Source of the DNA: Ophiosphaerella korrae | Lineage: Eukaryota > Ascomycota > Dothideomycetes > Pleosporales > Phaeosphaeriaceae | Direction of reading: 5' to 3' | Assembly (NCBI GenBank): GCA_028456385.1 | Contig: JALNQF010000327.1 | Span: 1-46,533, forward strand | DNA: 46,533 nt | In this document: piece by piece, positions 23,109 through 36,271 of the stretch | Numbering within the stretch: the stretch's first letter is position 1 | Layout: every line of letters starts with the position of its first letter | Notes under the pieces: generated by a model | Told to the model about the DNA's origin: nothing | The model's database searches: none | Seen by the model: only the letters and a program-made list of their open reading frames with translations | Translations under genes and position numbers: made by a program

Positions 23109-23534
23109 TATAATAGGCTACTTATTATTAACTATAGGTACCTGTATTAGGGGTTAGTAGATTAGGAGTTAATAGTAAAAGTTCTAGGGTAATCTATAAT
23201 AACTATAAATAATAGAAGATGTTTTGCAACTTTCTTGTATTAGCGTTCTGTAGTTAATAGATTAAATTGCTAATACTATCCTAATAATGTATATCTTACT
23301 AACTATATACTTGTCGTAATCTATAATCTATATTTACTAAGACTAGCGGATTATAGATTGTCTTAATCTGTAATCTATTAGTGCTAAGAGTTTATAGATT
23401 ACAGATTAGCCTAGGTATCCTAGTTATGTGTAGTTTCCTAATTAAGGTCGTTACCCTGCTCGTCCTATGCTTTGTTAGCGCCTAGATCGGGACTAATTAG
23501 TTCTATCTTGATTTCTTCTGTTACACCCGTAACA
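23109..23534 (-). repeat. 5' LTR of M1 (426 bp)
   Basis: Full-length partner of 16512-16937. Compared with the 3' LTR it shows transitions such as TGTAACGAGCTG to TATAATAGGCTA at its 3' end. It is followed on the right by the target duplication TTAAG and M2 integrase. Confidence 0.93.
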
Positions 23535-23539
23535 TTAAG

Positions 23540-23631
23540 TACTACTCTACTATTTAATTTATACGTTCTAATTATTTATCTATCTATAGGTAGTATACTA
23601 TTAATATTTAATATTCTATTCCTAATAATAG
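23540..23631 (-). pseudogene. M2 integrase piece between M1 and X
   Basis: Reverse complement of the integrase segment holding the third catalytic Glu and the following residues (LERIN.IVEQYLRYY-type), homologous to A 12575-12670. It ends at the TA duplicated by X (23632-23633), and the next bases of the same integrase resume at 38770. Confidence 0.8.
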
Positions 23632-23633
23632 TA

Positions 23634-23703
23634 ACGTATTCTATTACTAAAACTAATAAATTACTAAAACTAATAACTTTCTTTAGTACTATAAATACTA
23701 CCT
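23634..23703. repeat. Left terminal inverted repeat of X
   Basis: It begins ACGTATTCTATTACTAAAAC and matches the reverse complement of 38698-38767 with few differences. Inside, an ATTACTAAAACTAATAA unit is repeated twice in tandem, which may serve as transposase binding sites (inference). Confidence 0.85.
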
Positions 23704-23849
23704 CTTTAAAAGTTAATAATAAACTTTACTTAGTACTCTCTACTACTATAATACTACTATCTAATTTAGAAGTCTCTTCTTTACTTTCTTAGTACGTTCG
23801 CGTATTATACCTTATCTTCTTATAGTTCCTATAGCGCTATTAACTTAGC

Positions 23850-23996
23850 TAAGCTTATTCCTAATTACTCTTACTATAAGCCTTTTTCTTTTTCTACGTA
23901 CTTCTTAACCCCTTTATAGCTACTTATATTACTCCTATTCTATACTCTATTGTACTACTATACTAAATTCGCTTTCTTTTACGTAATTTCTACTAA
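23850..23996 (-). pseudogene. X transposase, C-terminal piece
   Basis: Continuation on the minus strand of the transposase frame from 37287, directly joined once gypsy B and one GTAAG are removed. It is Lys/Arg rich (NYVKRKRI, then KKKKAYSKS), like the basic tail common in fungal Fot1-type transposases. The end of the frame near 23850 is approximate. Confidence 0.65.
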
Positions 23997-24001
23997 GTAA
24001 G

Positions 24002-24460
24002 AATTATAGTAGTAATAAGGGAAATCGAGATAGAGCTAATTAGTCTACGCCTTACTATATACAAAGTATAGGATAAGTAGGGTAATAACCTAAGGGATAA
24101 CAAACTTAATTAGGAAGCTAACTACAATTAGGACACGTAATAAATTTGTAAATTCGCGATCTTAGTAAATATAAAGTTGCAAAGCTATTATATAATAAAT
24201 TTGTAAATTTACAATCTTAGTAAATATAAAGTAATAAAGTTGCTAAGACTATATTACTATATAGATAGTAATAATATATATTATTAGAATAGTATTAGCA
24301 ATTTAATCCTCTAACTATAGAACGCTAATACAAGATAGTTATAAAATATCTTCTATTATTTATAGTTATTGTAGATTAAAATACAAGCTTTTACTATTAC
24401 CTCTTAATCTACTAATACTCTTTAGGGTATTAGGAAGTTAACCCTAGTGTACTTATAACA
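24002..24460 (+). repeat. 5' LTR of gypsy B (459 bp)
   Basis: Starts AATTATAGTAG (first base altered relative to TATTATAG of its partner) and ends CTTATAACA. Two 55-bp tandem units (24138-24192 and 24193-24247), both beginning TAATAAATTTGTAAATT and containing ATCTTAGTAAATATAAAG, fill its centre. The leader CCTTACTAATTTAG follows. Confidence 0.92.
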
Positions 24461-24544
24461 CCTTACTAATTTAGTTATTATAAGTAAAGCGTAAGTAGCG
24501 CATAGTCTAGCTAATAAGATAGTAGAAAGTTTAACTAGTAAAGT

Positions 24545-25670
24545 ACTTAGGAGTAGTCGTAAGTCTAATAGTACTATATAGGAAACAATTAAAGACTAAA
24601 TTAACAACTTAATCTTAGAAAAAAAAGATATAAAGATAGTAATCGATGCCTTAGAAATATAGAACAAGGAGCTATAAGACTACTTAAAATAAAACAAAGT
24701 ATAGATTAAAGCTATTATTAAAGGCTAGAACTAGATAGAATTAATTACCTAAAGACTAGAGATAAGTGCGACAAAGAAACTACTAAAGATACCTATCCTT
24801 AAGAAGTTTAATAGAATAAGGGAGAAACTAAGACCTTTTATAGCTTTAGTATAACTCTTAATAGATATATAAGTACTATACTTTAATATAGAAGAAAAGA
24901 AGATAATATATATTAGATTACACCTTAAGGAAGATATAATAAGATAGTACGAACTTTACTAGATAGACTATACAATATACTCTCTAATAACCTAGAAAGA
25001 CAAAACTAGAGCTATTTTTAGAAGTTTCGAATACTTTACTAAAAGAATAAGAGCAGTATTTAGAGATATAGATATTACCTAATAAGCTAAAGAAAAACTT
25101 AAAAGGCTTATATAAAGTAAAAGTATTCCTAAATATATATTATAATTTAAATAACTATCCTAAAACATAGAATAGAATAAGTTAGCCTTAATATTACGAT
25201 TTAAATAAGGACTAAACTCTAAGATCTAATATAAAATAATTTATATAGAGAAACTATAGATACAAGAAGCTCTAAAATAATAGGTAATCTAAATTAATAA
25301 TAATCTCTAAGAATAGAAAAAGAATAAGTATAGAAACAAAACTAGAAACTAAACTAGAAACTAAGACGCTAGAGACCTTATAATCCTTAACGCTAACAAA
25401 GATAAAAAGAAGAAGAAAAATAAAGACTTTACGTACTTTAACTATAGTAAAAAAGGCTACTATATAAAAGACTACTAATTATAAAAGAAAAAGGATATAG
25501 TATACTATAAATATAAGAAACCTAGATACTTTATAAAAGACTATAGAAGTAAAGACCTAAAAAAAGAAAATTAGTTAAAAATAACTAAAAAGAAGAAAGA
25601 AGTACTATAAGTATAGGCTAAACCTTAAGAAAAAGTACCTAGGAGTAAAGAAGTATAATATATAATACTC
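24545..25670 (+). pseudogene. Gypsy B Gag (degenerate)
   Basis: Homologous to A and C Gag. The core has KKFNRIREKLRPFIA, then IEEKKIIYIRLHL, then TRAIFRSFEYFTKRIRAVF. Two former zinc knuckles lie at about 25431-25474 and 25500-25545, Cys/His replaced by Tyr. A short duplication is visible at about 25336-25365, where AACTAGAAACTAA occurs twice in tandem. RIP-type stops throughout. Confidence 0.78.
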
Positions 25671-28600
25671 TACTAGACCTTTTATTATAATAATAACTAC
25701 TATATATATCTTTCTAGTAAATAGAGAGTAGAATAGTTCTTATAAAAACAAAGAAATAGAGTAGTAGTAATAAAAGAAAGAATAAAAGCTTAGCTAGAAA
25801 GAATAGCCTAAGTAATAGACTTACTAATAGAAGACTTAGAAAGAGAAGAGCTTTAGATTCTATTAATCTAAGCTAAAAAAACTAGTACTAGATAAAGAGA
25901 CTACTACAACTACCTTTAAAGGACTATAAGGAAGTAAGAAACAAATTAGTATAAGAGGTATAAAATATATCTAGCTAATAATATGTAGCTATAATAGCTA
26001 TATAATAATAGATATAGAAGAATAAAATAAAGAATAGAGATTTATTTAGATATACTTAATAGTTATAAGTATAGAAGAAGTGTATAAAGACTAGAAAGAA
26101 CGTAATCTTAAAGAAATAAAGTTTATACTATTTTAAGAATAGATAAAGTAATATATAGTTATAGTAAGAAGAATACCTATATAGAAAGAATAGTAGTACT
26201 TTATAAGAAAAACGTAATAGATTAATAAAGCCTATATACTAAGAGTACTAGTAGTATACTATATCCTAATAATAAATATACTTAGTAGAGACAAATACTA
26301 GGAAGGAGATAATAAAATAATAGATCTAGAATATCTACTATATTTTAAAGTATTATAGATATTATACCTAGACAAGAATTATATTATATATAGAAACCTA
26401 AAAGTAAATAATAATATATAGTTTATAAAAAGAATAGGCTATAACTATATAAGAGTAATTCTAGTAAAAGATATCTAAGGATAGGAAATAATCCTAGAAG
26501 ATAGATACGTAGTAGTAAGGCCTAGAAAAAAGTTATCTAAAAAATACGTCTAAGGAAAACTATAGTACAAATATATAAATAATAAATATCTAAAATACAA
26601 GGAATATAAACTTTAAGTAGGGCTATAGCCTTAGAAGGATAGATAATTTATAAAGTTACCTAAGTAAGAAAAACTAGAAAGTATAAAAGGCCTATACATT
26701 ATAAAAATAGGTATATACTAAGGAAAGAAAGTATAATTAATAATTAATAGTAGAGCTACAAGAAACTTTATAGTAAAGAAGTTTATAGAAATATAAGGAA
26801 TAAATTATATAACAAAAAAGTACTCTTAATAACTAAGTATAATTAAAAGAAAACTATTTTAGGAACCTATTCGGTTTAAAACAGTTCCCTCTATATTAGA
26901 ACTAGAAAGGATAATAATTAAGAATATGGTTATAGACATAATAATAATTAATAATAAATAAGATATAATATTAGGTATACTATAGTTATAGATAACTAGC
27001 CTATATATTAATTAGAGAATAGAAAAAAATAGTTACTTTAAAATAGATATATTAAAAGCTAATATAAGTACTTGTAAAGGAGAATTCCCTAAAGAATATA
27101 AGAAGTAGGAAAAATAGCTTATAGAGCTAGAAGATTACCTTCTAAAATATTAACTATAGGACTTAGTAATAGAACTAGAAAAAGGTAAAGACGTAAGATA
27201 GAGCCTAGTCTACTAAAAAATAGAAGAAGAATCTAAAATTAAATAGATATTTATCTAAAACGTAATAAAAAAAGGATAAATATAGGAATCTAAATCTTTA
27301 GTTATATATAGACTTATATTTATAGATAAAAAGAGAATAAGTAATAAAAGACCCTATGTAGATTTTAAGAAAACTAACGCAATTATAAATAAGAACTAAT
27401 ACCTATTACTATAAATAGATAGAATATAAGATAGACTATAAAGAGTAAGAATCTTTATAAAGCTAGATATCTAGAACGCCTACTACTAGATCTAAATTAA
27501 GGAAGGTAATAAATAGAAAATAGTGTTTAGAATATAGTATAGACTATACAAATATTTAGTTATACTATTTAGCTTAATAAATATACTAGTAGTATTCTAA
27601 AAAAGAATTAATATAGTACTAAGAGAGTACTTAGACGTATTTATATTCGTATACCTAGATAATATCTTTATATTCTTAGAAATAGAGAAAGAACACGTAT
27701 AATACGTATATAAAGTACTAGAGAAACTAGTAGAAAATAAATTATTTCTAAAAATAAGAAAATGCAAGTTCTATATAAAGGAAATAGACTTCCTTAGATT
27801 TATTATTAAACTAGGAAAAATTAAGATTAATTTAGAAAAGATTAGATTAATTAACAGATAGCTAATACTAAAAAACCTAAAAGAGGTATAATAATTTTAT
27901 AAGTTAGCTAACTTTTGTAGAAAGTTAATAGTAAGATAGTCTAAAGATATAGAACTAATAACGAGACTTATAAAGAAAGATACGCTATTTAAATAGATAA
28001 AAAAATACGATAAAGTATTTAAAAAGATTAAGAAGAAGTTTATAGAAAACCTAGTTATTAGAATATATAACCTAGACCTACTAGTAATAGTAAAAATAGA
28101 TATATCTAATTTAGTCTATAGAATAGTACTAATACAAGAAGACCTAAAGAATAAAAAAGAATAGTTAGTTAAATACTTCTCTAAGAAGATAAAAATAGTA
28201 GAACTTAATTACTTAATTTATAATAAAGAAATACTAGTAATCTATAAAGTATTTAAATAATAGAGAGTATATCTATAAAGAGTAAAGTATTAGATAAAGG
28301 TTTATATAGACTATAAGAATCTTATAGGATTTATAACAAATAAAGAATTATTATAATACTATACAAGATAGTAGGAATTCCTATTAATATTTAATATAGA
28401 AATTATATATATAAAAGTAAACGCTACTAGTATATAATAGTATAAAGAACGTAGTAATAGAAGTATTACTCTTCTTTGTAAACTATAGATTCGACCCTAA
28501 TATATATAGAATACTAAGATTTAAAGTATCTTAGTCTCTAAGAAGAGAAAACTTCGCTAATAAACTTAAAGATATATATAATTAATTAAGATTGAATATA

Positions 28601-29068
28601 GAATTCTTATATAATCGAATAGTAAAATACTAAAACAAGAAATATAAAGAGGAACCTTAATTTAGAGAGAGAGAAAAAGTATAGTTAGTACGAAAAAATA
28701 TTAAGAGTAAACAACTAAGTTTAAAACTAGACTACGTTAAAATAGGACTATATAAAATTAAGAAGAAAGTTACACTAGTTATATTTAAATTAAAGCTACT
28801 AAATAAGATAAGGATATACCTAACGTTTTACGTAGCTCTACTAGAATAAGTACTACAAGAAGTAGAACTACTAGTATATAAAGTAGATACGTATAGAGAA
28901 TAAGAAGAATAGGAAGTTAAAAAAATCCTATAATATTAGTTCTACAATAGAAGGAACTACTACTTAGTAGAATAGATAGGTATAGATAAAGAAGGACAAC
29001 TATAGGAGAAAATATAGGAACTAGAAGATAATCTTAATTACTTTAAGAAACTAGAAGAGTTCTAAAGT
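25671..29068 (+). pseudogene. Gypsy B Pol with integrase core deleted
   Basis: Protease site NSRA at 26746-26757; RT about 27260-27830 with YLDN at 27652-27663; RNase H about 28060-28415. At about 28417 the frame jumps from the RNase H end (EIIYIK) straight to the integrase C-terminal part (expected RS.TLLCKL.IR-type), so HHCC zinc finger and D, D, E are all missing compared with gypsy C (34020-34920). The chromodomain is kept at about 28915-29068 (RNYYLVE.I). The deletion makes this copy defective apart from the stops. Confidence 0.85.
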
Positions 29069-29621
29069 TAAAACCTTCTAGAGCGCCTAGTAGCGAATTA
29101 AGAAAACTAATAGTACTACTACTAGATAGAGAGATAATAGGAGCGCCTAATATAATAGGAGCTAGAGTAGCCTCTACTATATTATCTAAATCTAACTTAG
29201 CCTCTAAAGTATAAGACTATTTAAATAACTTAGTATTATTATAAGCCTTTATCTTATAAAGATACTTAATATAAGAGTAAAGCTCTACTAGCTTATAAAG
29301 AGTTAACTTATACTTAGCTTTAGCTATAGTAAGCTATAATAATAATTTTACTTAAGCTCTATTAATAGCTCGCCCTATACAATTTAGTAGAAGGAGACTA
29401 CGTAGAAATTAAATACTTATACTTAGCTAGTAAGACCCTAGAAGAAATATATTTATACTAGATATTAGTAGTAATATACTTATTGTAATATTTACTATTA
29501 TTTAAAGATATAAGATATATAAGACTAAGCTTAGCGCAATAATAATAGGGAAATATCTTAACTCTATTATAAATAATACGAGCTATAAGAAGAAGTTTAT
29601 TACGCTAGAAACAAGATAGTA
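29069..29621 (+). other. Gypsy B 3' region, left of the C insertion
   Basis: Homologous to A 13377-13900. The conserved antisense frame (minus strand, about 29390-29060) contains YLYKIKAYNN and LEAKLDLDN. The region is interrupted by gypsy C at TAGTA (29617-29621) and resumes at 36721. Confidence 0.6.
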
Positions 29622-30070
29622 TATTATAGTAGTAACAAGAGAAATCGAGATAGAACTAATTAGCCTAACCCTAGCTACTAACGAAGTATAGGACGAGTAG
29701 GGTAGTAGCCCTAATTAAGAAGTTAACTATAATTAGGATACGTAAGTAATCCCCTAATCTATTAAGTATATAGACGAAATATAATTATAGATTAATAGAT
29801 TAGTAATCTATAATCTATGTCTACTAAGACTAAATATAAGCAATAGATTAATAGATTAGTAAAGGTATATAGTTAGTAGTAATACGTATTTTTAGGATAG
29901 TATTAGTAATTTAATCCTTTAACTATAGAACGCTAATACAAGATAGTTATAAAACATCTTCTATTATTTATAGTTATTGTAAATTATAATATAAGTTTTT
30001 GTTATTACTTCCTAATCTACTAACTCCTTTAAGATAGGTACCTATAGTTAACGATAGGTAGCCTATTACA
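29622..30070 (+). repeat. 5' LTR of gypsy C (449 bp)
   Basis: Starts TATTATAGTAGTAACAAGAG and ends GGTAGCCTATTACA. It is near-identical to 36272-36720. The centre has ATAGATTAATAGATTAGTAA-type units in direct and inverted orientation. The next bases CCTTACTAATTTAGTTATTG are the primer-binding region. Confidence 0.94.
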
Positions 30071-30149
30071 CCTTACTAATTTAGTTATTGCAAGAAGTAA
30101 AGCGTAAGTAGCGTATAGTCTAGTTAATACAATAGTAGAAAGTTTAATA

Positions 30150-31260
30150 AGTAAAGCACCTAAGGGTAGTTAAGAGTCTAATAGTACTACATAGGAAATA
30201 ATTAAGGACTAAATTAATAATCTAATCTTAGATAAAGAAGATATAAAAATAGTAATTAATACTTTAGAAATATAGAACAAGGAACTATAAGATTACGCAA
30301 AGTAAAATAAAGTATAAATTAAGGCTATTATTAAAAGCTAAAATTAGATAGAACTAATTACGTAACACCTAGAAATAAGCGTAACAAAGAAACTACTAAA
30401 GATACCTATTTTTAAGAAGTTTAATAGAATAAAGGAAAAACTAAGACTTTTTATAGCCTTAGTATAACTCTAGATAGATATATAAGTACTATACTTTAAT
30501 ACAAAAGAAAAGAAGGTAATATATATTAGACTATATCTTAAAGAAGACGTAATAAGATAGTATAAACCTTACTAGATAGATTACACAATATACTCTCTAA
30601 TAACCTAGAAAGATAAAACTAGAGCTATCTTTAGAAGTTATAAATACTTTACTAAACAAATAAGAGTAGTATTTAAGGATATAGACGTTACCTAATAAGC
30701 TAAAGAATAGCTAGAGAAGCTTATACATAGTTAGAGTATTCCTAAGTACGTATTACAATTTAAATAACTATCCTAAAATATAGAATAGAATAAGTTAGCC
30801 TTAATATTATAATTTAAATAAAGACTAAACTCGAAAATTTAATATAAGATAATATATATAGAGAAACTATAAACACTAGAAGCTCTAAAGTAATAAGTAA
30901 TATAAATTAATAACGATCTTTAAGAATAGAAGAAGAATAAATATAGAGGTTATACCTAGAACTATAACAAGAGAGACCCTATAGTTCTTAACACTAATAA
31001 AGATAGAAAGAAAAAGAAGAATAAAGACTTTATATACTTTAATTATAGTAAACTAGGCTACTATATAAAGAACTACTAATTAAAGTTAAAAAGAGATATA
31101 GTATATTATAAATATAGAAAACTAAGACACTTTACAAAAGACTATAAAAGTAAAGACTTAAAGAAAGAAACTTAGTTAAAGATAACTAAAAAGAAAAAAG
31201 AAGTACTATAAGTATAGGCTAAACCTTAAAAGAAGGTAGCTAGGAGTAAGAAAGTATAAT
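30150..31260 (+). pseudogene. Gypsy C Gag with two former CCHC knuckles
   Basis: Gag core at about 30410-30720 (FKKFNRIKEKLRLFIA, EKKVIYIRLYL, FTKQIRVVFKDIDVT). Knuckle 1 lies at about 31035-31076 (YFNYSKLGYYIKNY) and knuckle 2 at about 31104-31146 (YYKYRKLRHFTKDY), with one His retained in the second. The zinc ligands were Cys converted to Tyr by TGY to TAY. No start codon can be assigned. Confidence 0.82.
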
Positions 31261-34200
31261 ATATAATACTCTATTAGACCTTTTATTATAATAATAACTA
31301 CTATATATACTTTTCTAGTAAATAGAGAGTAGTATAGCTCCTATAGAAATAGAGATATAGAGTAGCTACGATAAAAGAAAGTAGAATAAAAGCTTAGCTA
31401 AAAGAAATAGCCTAAGTAATAGACTTACTAGTAGAAGATCTAAAAGGGGAAGAGCCCCTAGTACTATTAATCTAGGCTAAAGGACTAGCACTAGATAAAG
31501 AGACTACTATAACTACCTCTAAAGGACTATAAAGAAGTAAGGAATAAGTTAGTATAAGAGGCCTAGAGTATACCTAGCTAATAATATATAGCTATAATAG
31601 TTATATAATAATAGATATAAAGGAATAAAATAAAGAATAGAGATTTATTTTAATATACTTAATAGTTATAAGTATAGAGGAAGCGTACGAAGACTAGAAA
31701 GAACGTAATCCTAAAGAAATAAAGTTTATACTATTTTAAGAATAGATAAAGTAATATATAGTTATAGTAAGAAGAATACCTATATAAGAAGAATAGTAAT
31801 ACCTTATAAGAAAGACGTAATAGATTAATAAAGCCTATATACTAAGAGTACTAGTAGTATACTATATCCTAATAATAAACCTACCTAGTAAAGATAAATA
31901 CTAGGAAGAGGATAACAAAATAATAGATCTAGAACATCTAGTATATTTTAAAGTATTATAGATATTATACTTACATAAGAATTATATTATATATAGAAAC
32001 CTTAAAGTAAATAATAATATATAGCCTATAAAGAGAAGAGGTTATAACTATATAAGAGTAATTCTAGTAGAAAATATCTAAGGATAGGAAATAATTCTAA
32101 AAGATAGATACTTAGTAGTAAAGCCTAGATCTAAACTATTAAAAAAATATATCTAAGGAAGACTATAGTATAAATATATAAATAATAAATATCTAAAATA
32201 CAAAATATATAAACTTAAAGTAAGGCTATAGCCCTAGAAAGATAGATAATTTATAAAGAAACTAAAGTAAAAAAAGCTAGAAAGTATAAGAGGCTTATAT
32301 ATTACAAAAACAAGTATATACTAAGGAAAGAAAGTATAATTAATAATTAATAGTAAAGCTATAAGAAACTTTATATTAAAGAAGTTTATAGAAATACAAG
32401 GAATAAAGTATATAATAAAGAAATACTCTTAATAACTATGTATAATTAAAGGAAAACTATTCTAAGAACCTATTAGGTTTAAAATAGTTCTCTCTATATT
32501 AGAACTAGAAGGAATAATAATTAAGAATATAGTTATAGATATAATAACAATTAATAACAAATAAGATATAATATTAGGTATACTATAGTTATAGATAACT
32601 AACCTATACATTAATTAGAAAATAAGAAAGATTAATTATTATAAAATAGATATATTAAAGGCTAATATAAGTACTTATAAAAGAGAATTCCTTAAAGAAT
32701 ATAAGAAATAAGAAAAATAGCTTATAGAACTAAAAGATTACCTTCTAGAATATTAACTATAGGACTTAGCGATAGAACTAGAAGAAAGTAAAGACGTAAG
32801 ATAGAGCCTAGTCTACTAAAAAATAGAAGAAGAATCTAAAATTAAATAAATATTTATCTAAAACGTAATAAAAAAGAGATAGATAAGAGAATCTAAATCT
32901 TTAGTAGTATATAGACTTATATTTATAGATAAAAAGAGAATAAGTAATAAGAGACTCTACGTAGATTTTAGAAAAACTAACATAATTATAAACAAAAACT
33001 AATACTTACTACTATAAATAGATAAAATATAAGATAGGCTATAAAGAGTAAAAATCTTTACAAAGCTAGATATTTAGAACGCCTACTACTAAATTAGAAT
33101 TAAGAAAGGTAATAAGTAAAAAATAGTATTTAGAACGTAGTATAGATTATATAAATACGTAGTTATACTATTTAGTTTAATAAACGCCCTAGTAGTATTC
33201 TAGGAAAGAATTAATATAGTACTAAGAGAGTACTTAGACGAATTTATATTTATATACCTAGACAATATCTTTATATTCTTAGAAATAAAAGAAGAACACG
33301 TATAATACGTATATAAAGTACTAGAAAAGCTAGTAGAAAGTAAAATATTTCTTAAAATAAGAAAATACAAGTTTTATATAAAAGAAATAGACTTCCTTAG
33401 ATTTATTATTAAACTAGGAAAAATTAAAATTAACCTAAAAAAGATTAGATTAATTAATAAATAGCTAACACTAAAAAACCTAAAAGAGGTATAATAATTT
33501 TATAGGCTAGCTAACTTTTGTAGAAAGTTAATAATAAGATAGTCTAAAGATATAGAACTAATAACAAGACTTATAAAGAAATATATACTATTTAAATAGA
33601 TAAACGAATGCGACAAGGTATTTAAAAAAATTAAAAAGAAATTTATAGAAAACCTAGTTATTAGAATATATAACCTAGACCTACTAGTAATAGTAAAAAC
33701 AGACGTATCTAACTTAGTCTATAGAATAGCACTAATATAGGAAGACCTAGAGACTAAAAAAGAATACTTAGTTAAGTACTTCTCTAAGAAAATAAAGATA
33801 GTAGAACTTAACTACCTAATCTATAATAAAGAGATACTAGTAATCTATAAAGTATTTAAATAATAGAGAGTATACCTATAAAGAGTAAAGTATTAGATAA
33901 AGGTCTATATAGACTACAAGAATCTTATAGAATTTATAATAAATAAGGAGTTATTATAACACTATATAAGATAGTAGGAATTTCTATTAATATTTAATAT
34001 AGAAATTATATATATAAAAGGGAAAGACAATTAATTTATAGATACCCTTAGTAGAAGACTAGACTTATAAGAAGAAGTAAGTACTACTAGTATAGTTCTA
34101 GTTAAGAATAAAGAAAGATACCTAATCCTAAATATACCTAAAATAGCTATAATACTTAAAAGAATAAGTAGCGAGCTAGACAAATAGATTTAGAAAGTAA

Positions 34201-35560
34201 TAAGGGAAGTATCTAAAGAAATAGAGAAATTAGAAATCTAAGAAGGATTTATATAAGCTTATAGAAGAATATATATTCTAAGTAAGATTTAAAGAGAATT
34301 TATACAATAATTCTATAAATTACTAGTATATAGTTACTAAGGTATTAACAAAATATTAGATAGGCTACTATAAGACTATTATATTCTAAAAGCAAGATAA
34401 TTAGTAATAGAAATACTATAAGACTATATAGAATACTATAAAAACAAATATAATAGATACGCACTATATAGAATGTTATAACTAGTAAAAGTACTAGAAT
34501 AACTATAAGGAGTTATTATAATAGATTTTATTACAAAGTTATTTAAATCTAAAGACCTAATATTAAGAGTTAAGTATAATAGAATCTTAATAATAATAGA
34601 TAAACTTATAAAGTACTTATACTTCTAACTATATAAAGAGAAAAGTAAGATAGAAGTTACTATATATTAGGTTTTAGTAAATATAATTAGTTAATATAGA
34701 CTACTAGACAAGATTATTATAGATAAAGATATACGATTTATATCTAAACTATAGGGAATAATAACAGCGCAATTAGGAATATAGTACGTAATATCTATAG
34801 TATATTATCTATAAATAGATAGATAATTAGAACGAATAAATTAGATAGTAGAATAGTACTTAAGATACTACTTTAATTATAACTAGAATAATTAGGTATA
34901 GCTATTACCTATAGCATAGCTAGTATATAATAGTACAAAGAATATAGTAATAAGAGTATTACCTTTCTTTATAAACTATAGATGTAAGCTTAATATATAC
35001 TAGACACTAAGGAATTAGATATCTTAGTCTTCTAGAAGAGAAAACTTCGCTAATAGACTTAAAAATATATATAATTAACTAAGATAAGACGTAGAGTTTC
35101 TATATAATTAAATAGTAAAGTACTATAACAAGAAGTATAAAGAAAGACCTTAATTTAGAGAGAGAGAAAAAGTATAGTTAGTATAAAAGAATGTTAAAAG
35201 TAAGTAACTAAGTTTAAAATTAGACTATGTTAAGATAAGACTATATAAAATTAAAAAAGAAATTACACTAGTTATATTTAAACTAAGACTACTAAATAAG
35301 ATAAAGATATACCTAATATTTTACGTAGCCTTACTAGAACAAGTACTATAAAATGTAGAACTACTAGTATATAAAGTAGATATATATAGAGAATAGGAAA
35401 AATAAGAAGTTAAAAAAATCTTATAGTACTAGTTCTATAATAGAAGGAACTACTACTTAGTAGAATAGATAAGTATAGATAAAAAAGGATAACTATAGGA
35501 AAAAATATAGGAACTAGAGGATAACTTTAATTATCTTAAGAAACTAGAAGAATTCTAAAG
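31261..35560 (+). pseudogene. Gypsy C Pol: protease, RT, RNase H, integrase, chromodomain (degenerate)
   Basis: Protease site NSKA at 32349-32360. RT about 32840-33420 with YLDN at 33255-33266. RNase H about 33660-34060 (TDVSNLVYRIAL, then EIIYIKGKDN). Integrase catalytic codons D 34524-34526, D 34722-34724 and E 34830-34832: D-X65-D-X35-E, exactly as in A and M1. Chromodomain about 35405-35558 (RNYYLVE.ISID, then LEDNFNYLKKLEEF). Stops lie at Gln/Trp positions, and spacing shows no frameshift between the catalytic residues. Confidence 0.9.
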
Positions 35561-36271
35561 TTAAAACCCTCTAGAGCGCCTAGTAGTAAACTAAGAGAAC
35601 TAACGATACTACTATTAGATAGAGAGACGATAGGGGCGTCTAAGGTAATAGAGACTAGAGTAGCCCCTACTATATCCTTAAAATTAAGCTTAGATTCTAA
35701 GAGAGCAGCCTACTTAATAGACTTCTTATTACTTAAAGCTTTTATCTTACAAAGATAAGATAAACAAGCCTAGTTATTAGATAGTTATATCTAATTATTA
35801 AGAAGATAAGACTAATATTCCTTTAGCGTATAACAAGAGACTTTATAGAGATATTTATACTCTTTTTTAGCTTCTATAATCTATAATAATAGTTTTTCTT
35901 AAGTATAGTTAATAGCTCTCCTTATTATAGATAAGTATAGATATACAAATAAGTATTATTAACTTACACTCTATAAGAGAAATACTAGAGAGATTACAAG
36001 ATACTTAAGTATTTGTACAAATATATACCTTATAAGTCTTACTATATTTTAAAGAAAGATAAACTAATAGAGGATTTAAAGATTTACAACAAGAATATAA
36101 GAATATTATAATACTATAGCGTAATACGTAATCTACTAACTATATACAACGTAGGGTAAATTTAGTAGGTATAGAAATAGAGAATAAAGAACTCTATATA
36201 AATAAAGAAACTAGACTAATAACTTTAGCCCTAGAATAGGAAAACAAAGAACTATTTAAAGGAGGAGATAG
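35561..36271 (+). other. Gypsy C 3' region with conserved antisense frame
   Basis: About 0.7 kb between chromodomain and LTR. On the minus strand (about 35960-35600) a frame with RIP-type stops reads RAINYT.EKLLL, then IIEAKKEYKYLYKVSCYT, then ACLSYLCKIKALSNKK, homologous to M1 17300-17640. On the plus strand a second open frame near 36160-36270 (ELYINKETRLITLALE) runs on into the LTR start. The polypurine tract AAAGGAGGAGATAG is at 36258-36271. Confidence 0.45.

Larger units (their letters stand above)
16512..23534 (-). mobile_element. Gypsy M1: complete minus-strand chromovirus (7023 bp), least mutated copy
   Basis: LTRs of 426 bp at each end (16512-16937 and 23109-23534) and target duplication TTAAG at 16507-16511 and 23535-23539. 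In the element's own direction it runs LTR, leader, Gag, Pol, 3' region, LTR. The two LTRs differ at few sites, mostly transitions. On the plus strand TpG is still common while CpA is scarce, so the element was only partly mutated and mainly on one strand. It inserted into M2 and is probably one of the youngest insertions here. Confidence 0.94.

Noticed and set aside
16512..23534. M1 as an autonomous, active retrotransposon
   Set aside because: Catalytic codons remain, but Gag and Pol contain many stops and the zinc ligands are largely lost.
23472..23792. Stop-free 106-codon plus-strand frame, longest in the window
   Set aside because: It spans three unrelated pieces: the M1 LTR end, the M2 integrase remnant and the X terminal repeat. 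A frame crossing two insertion junctions is chance.
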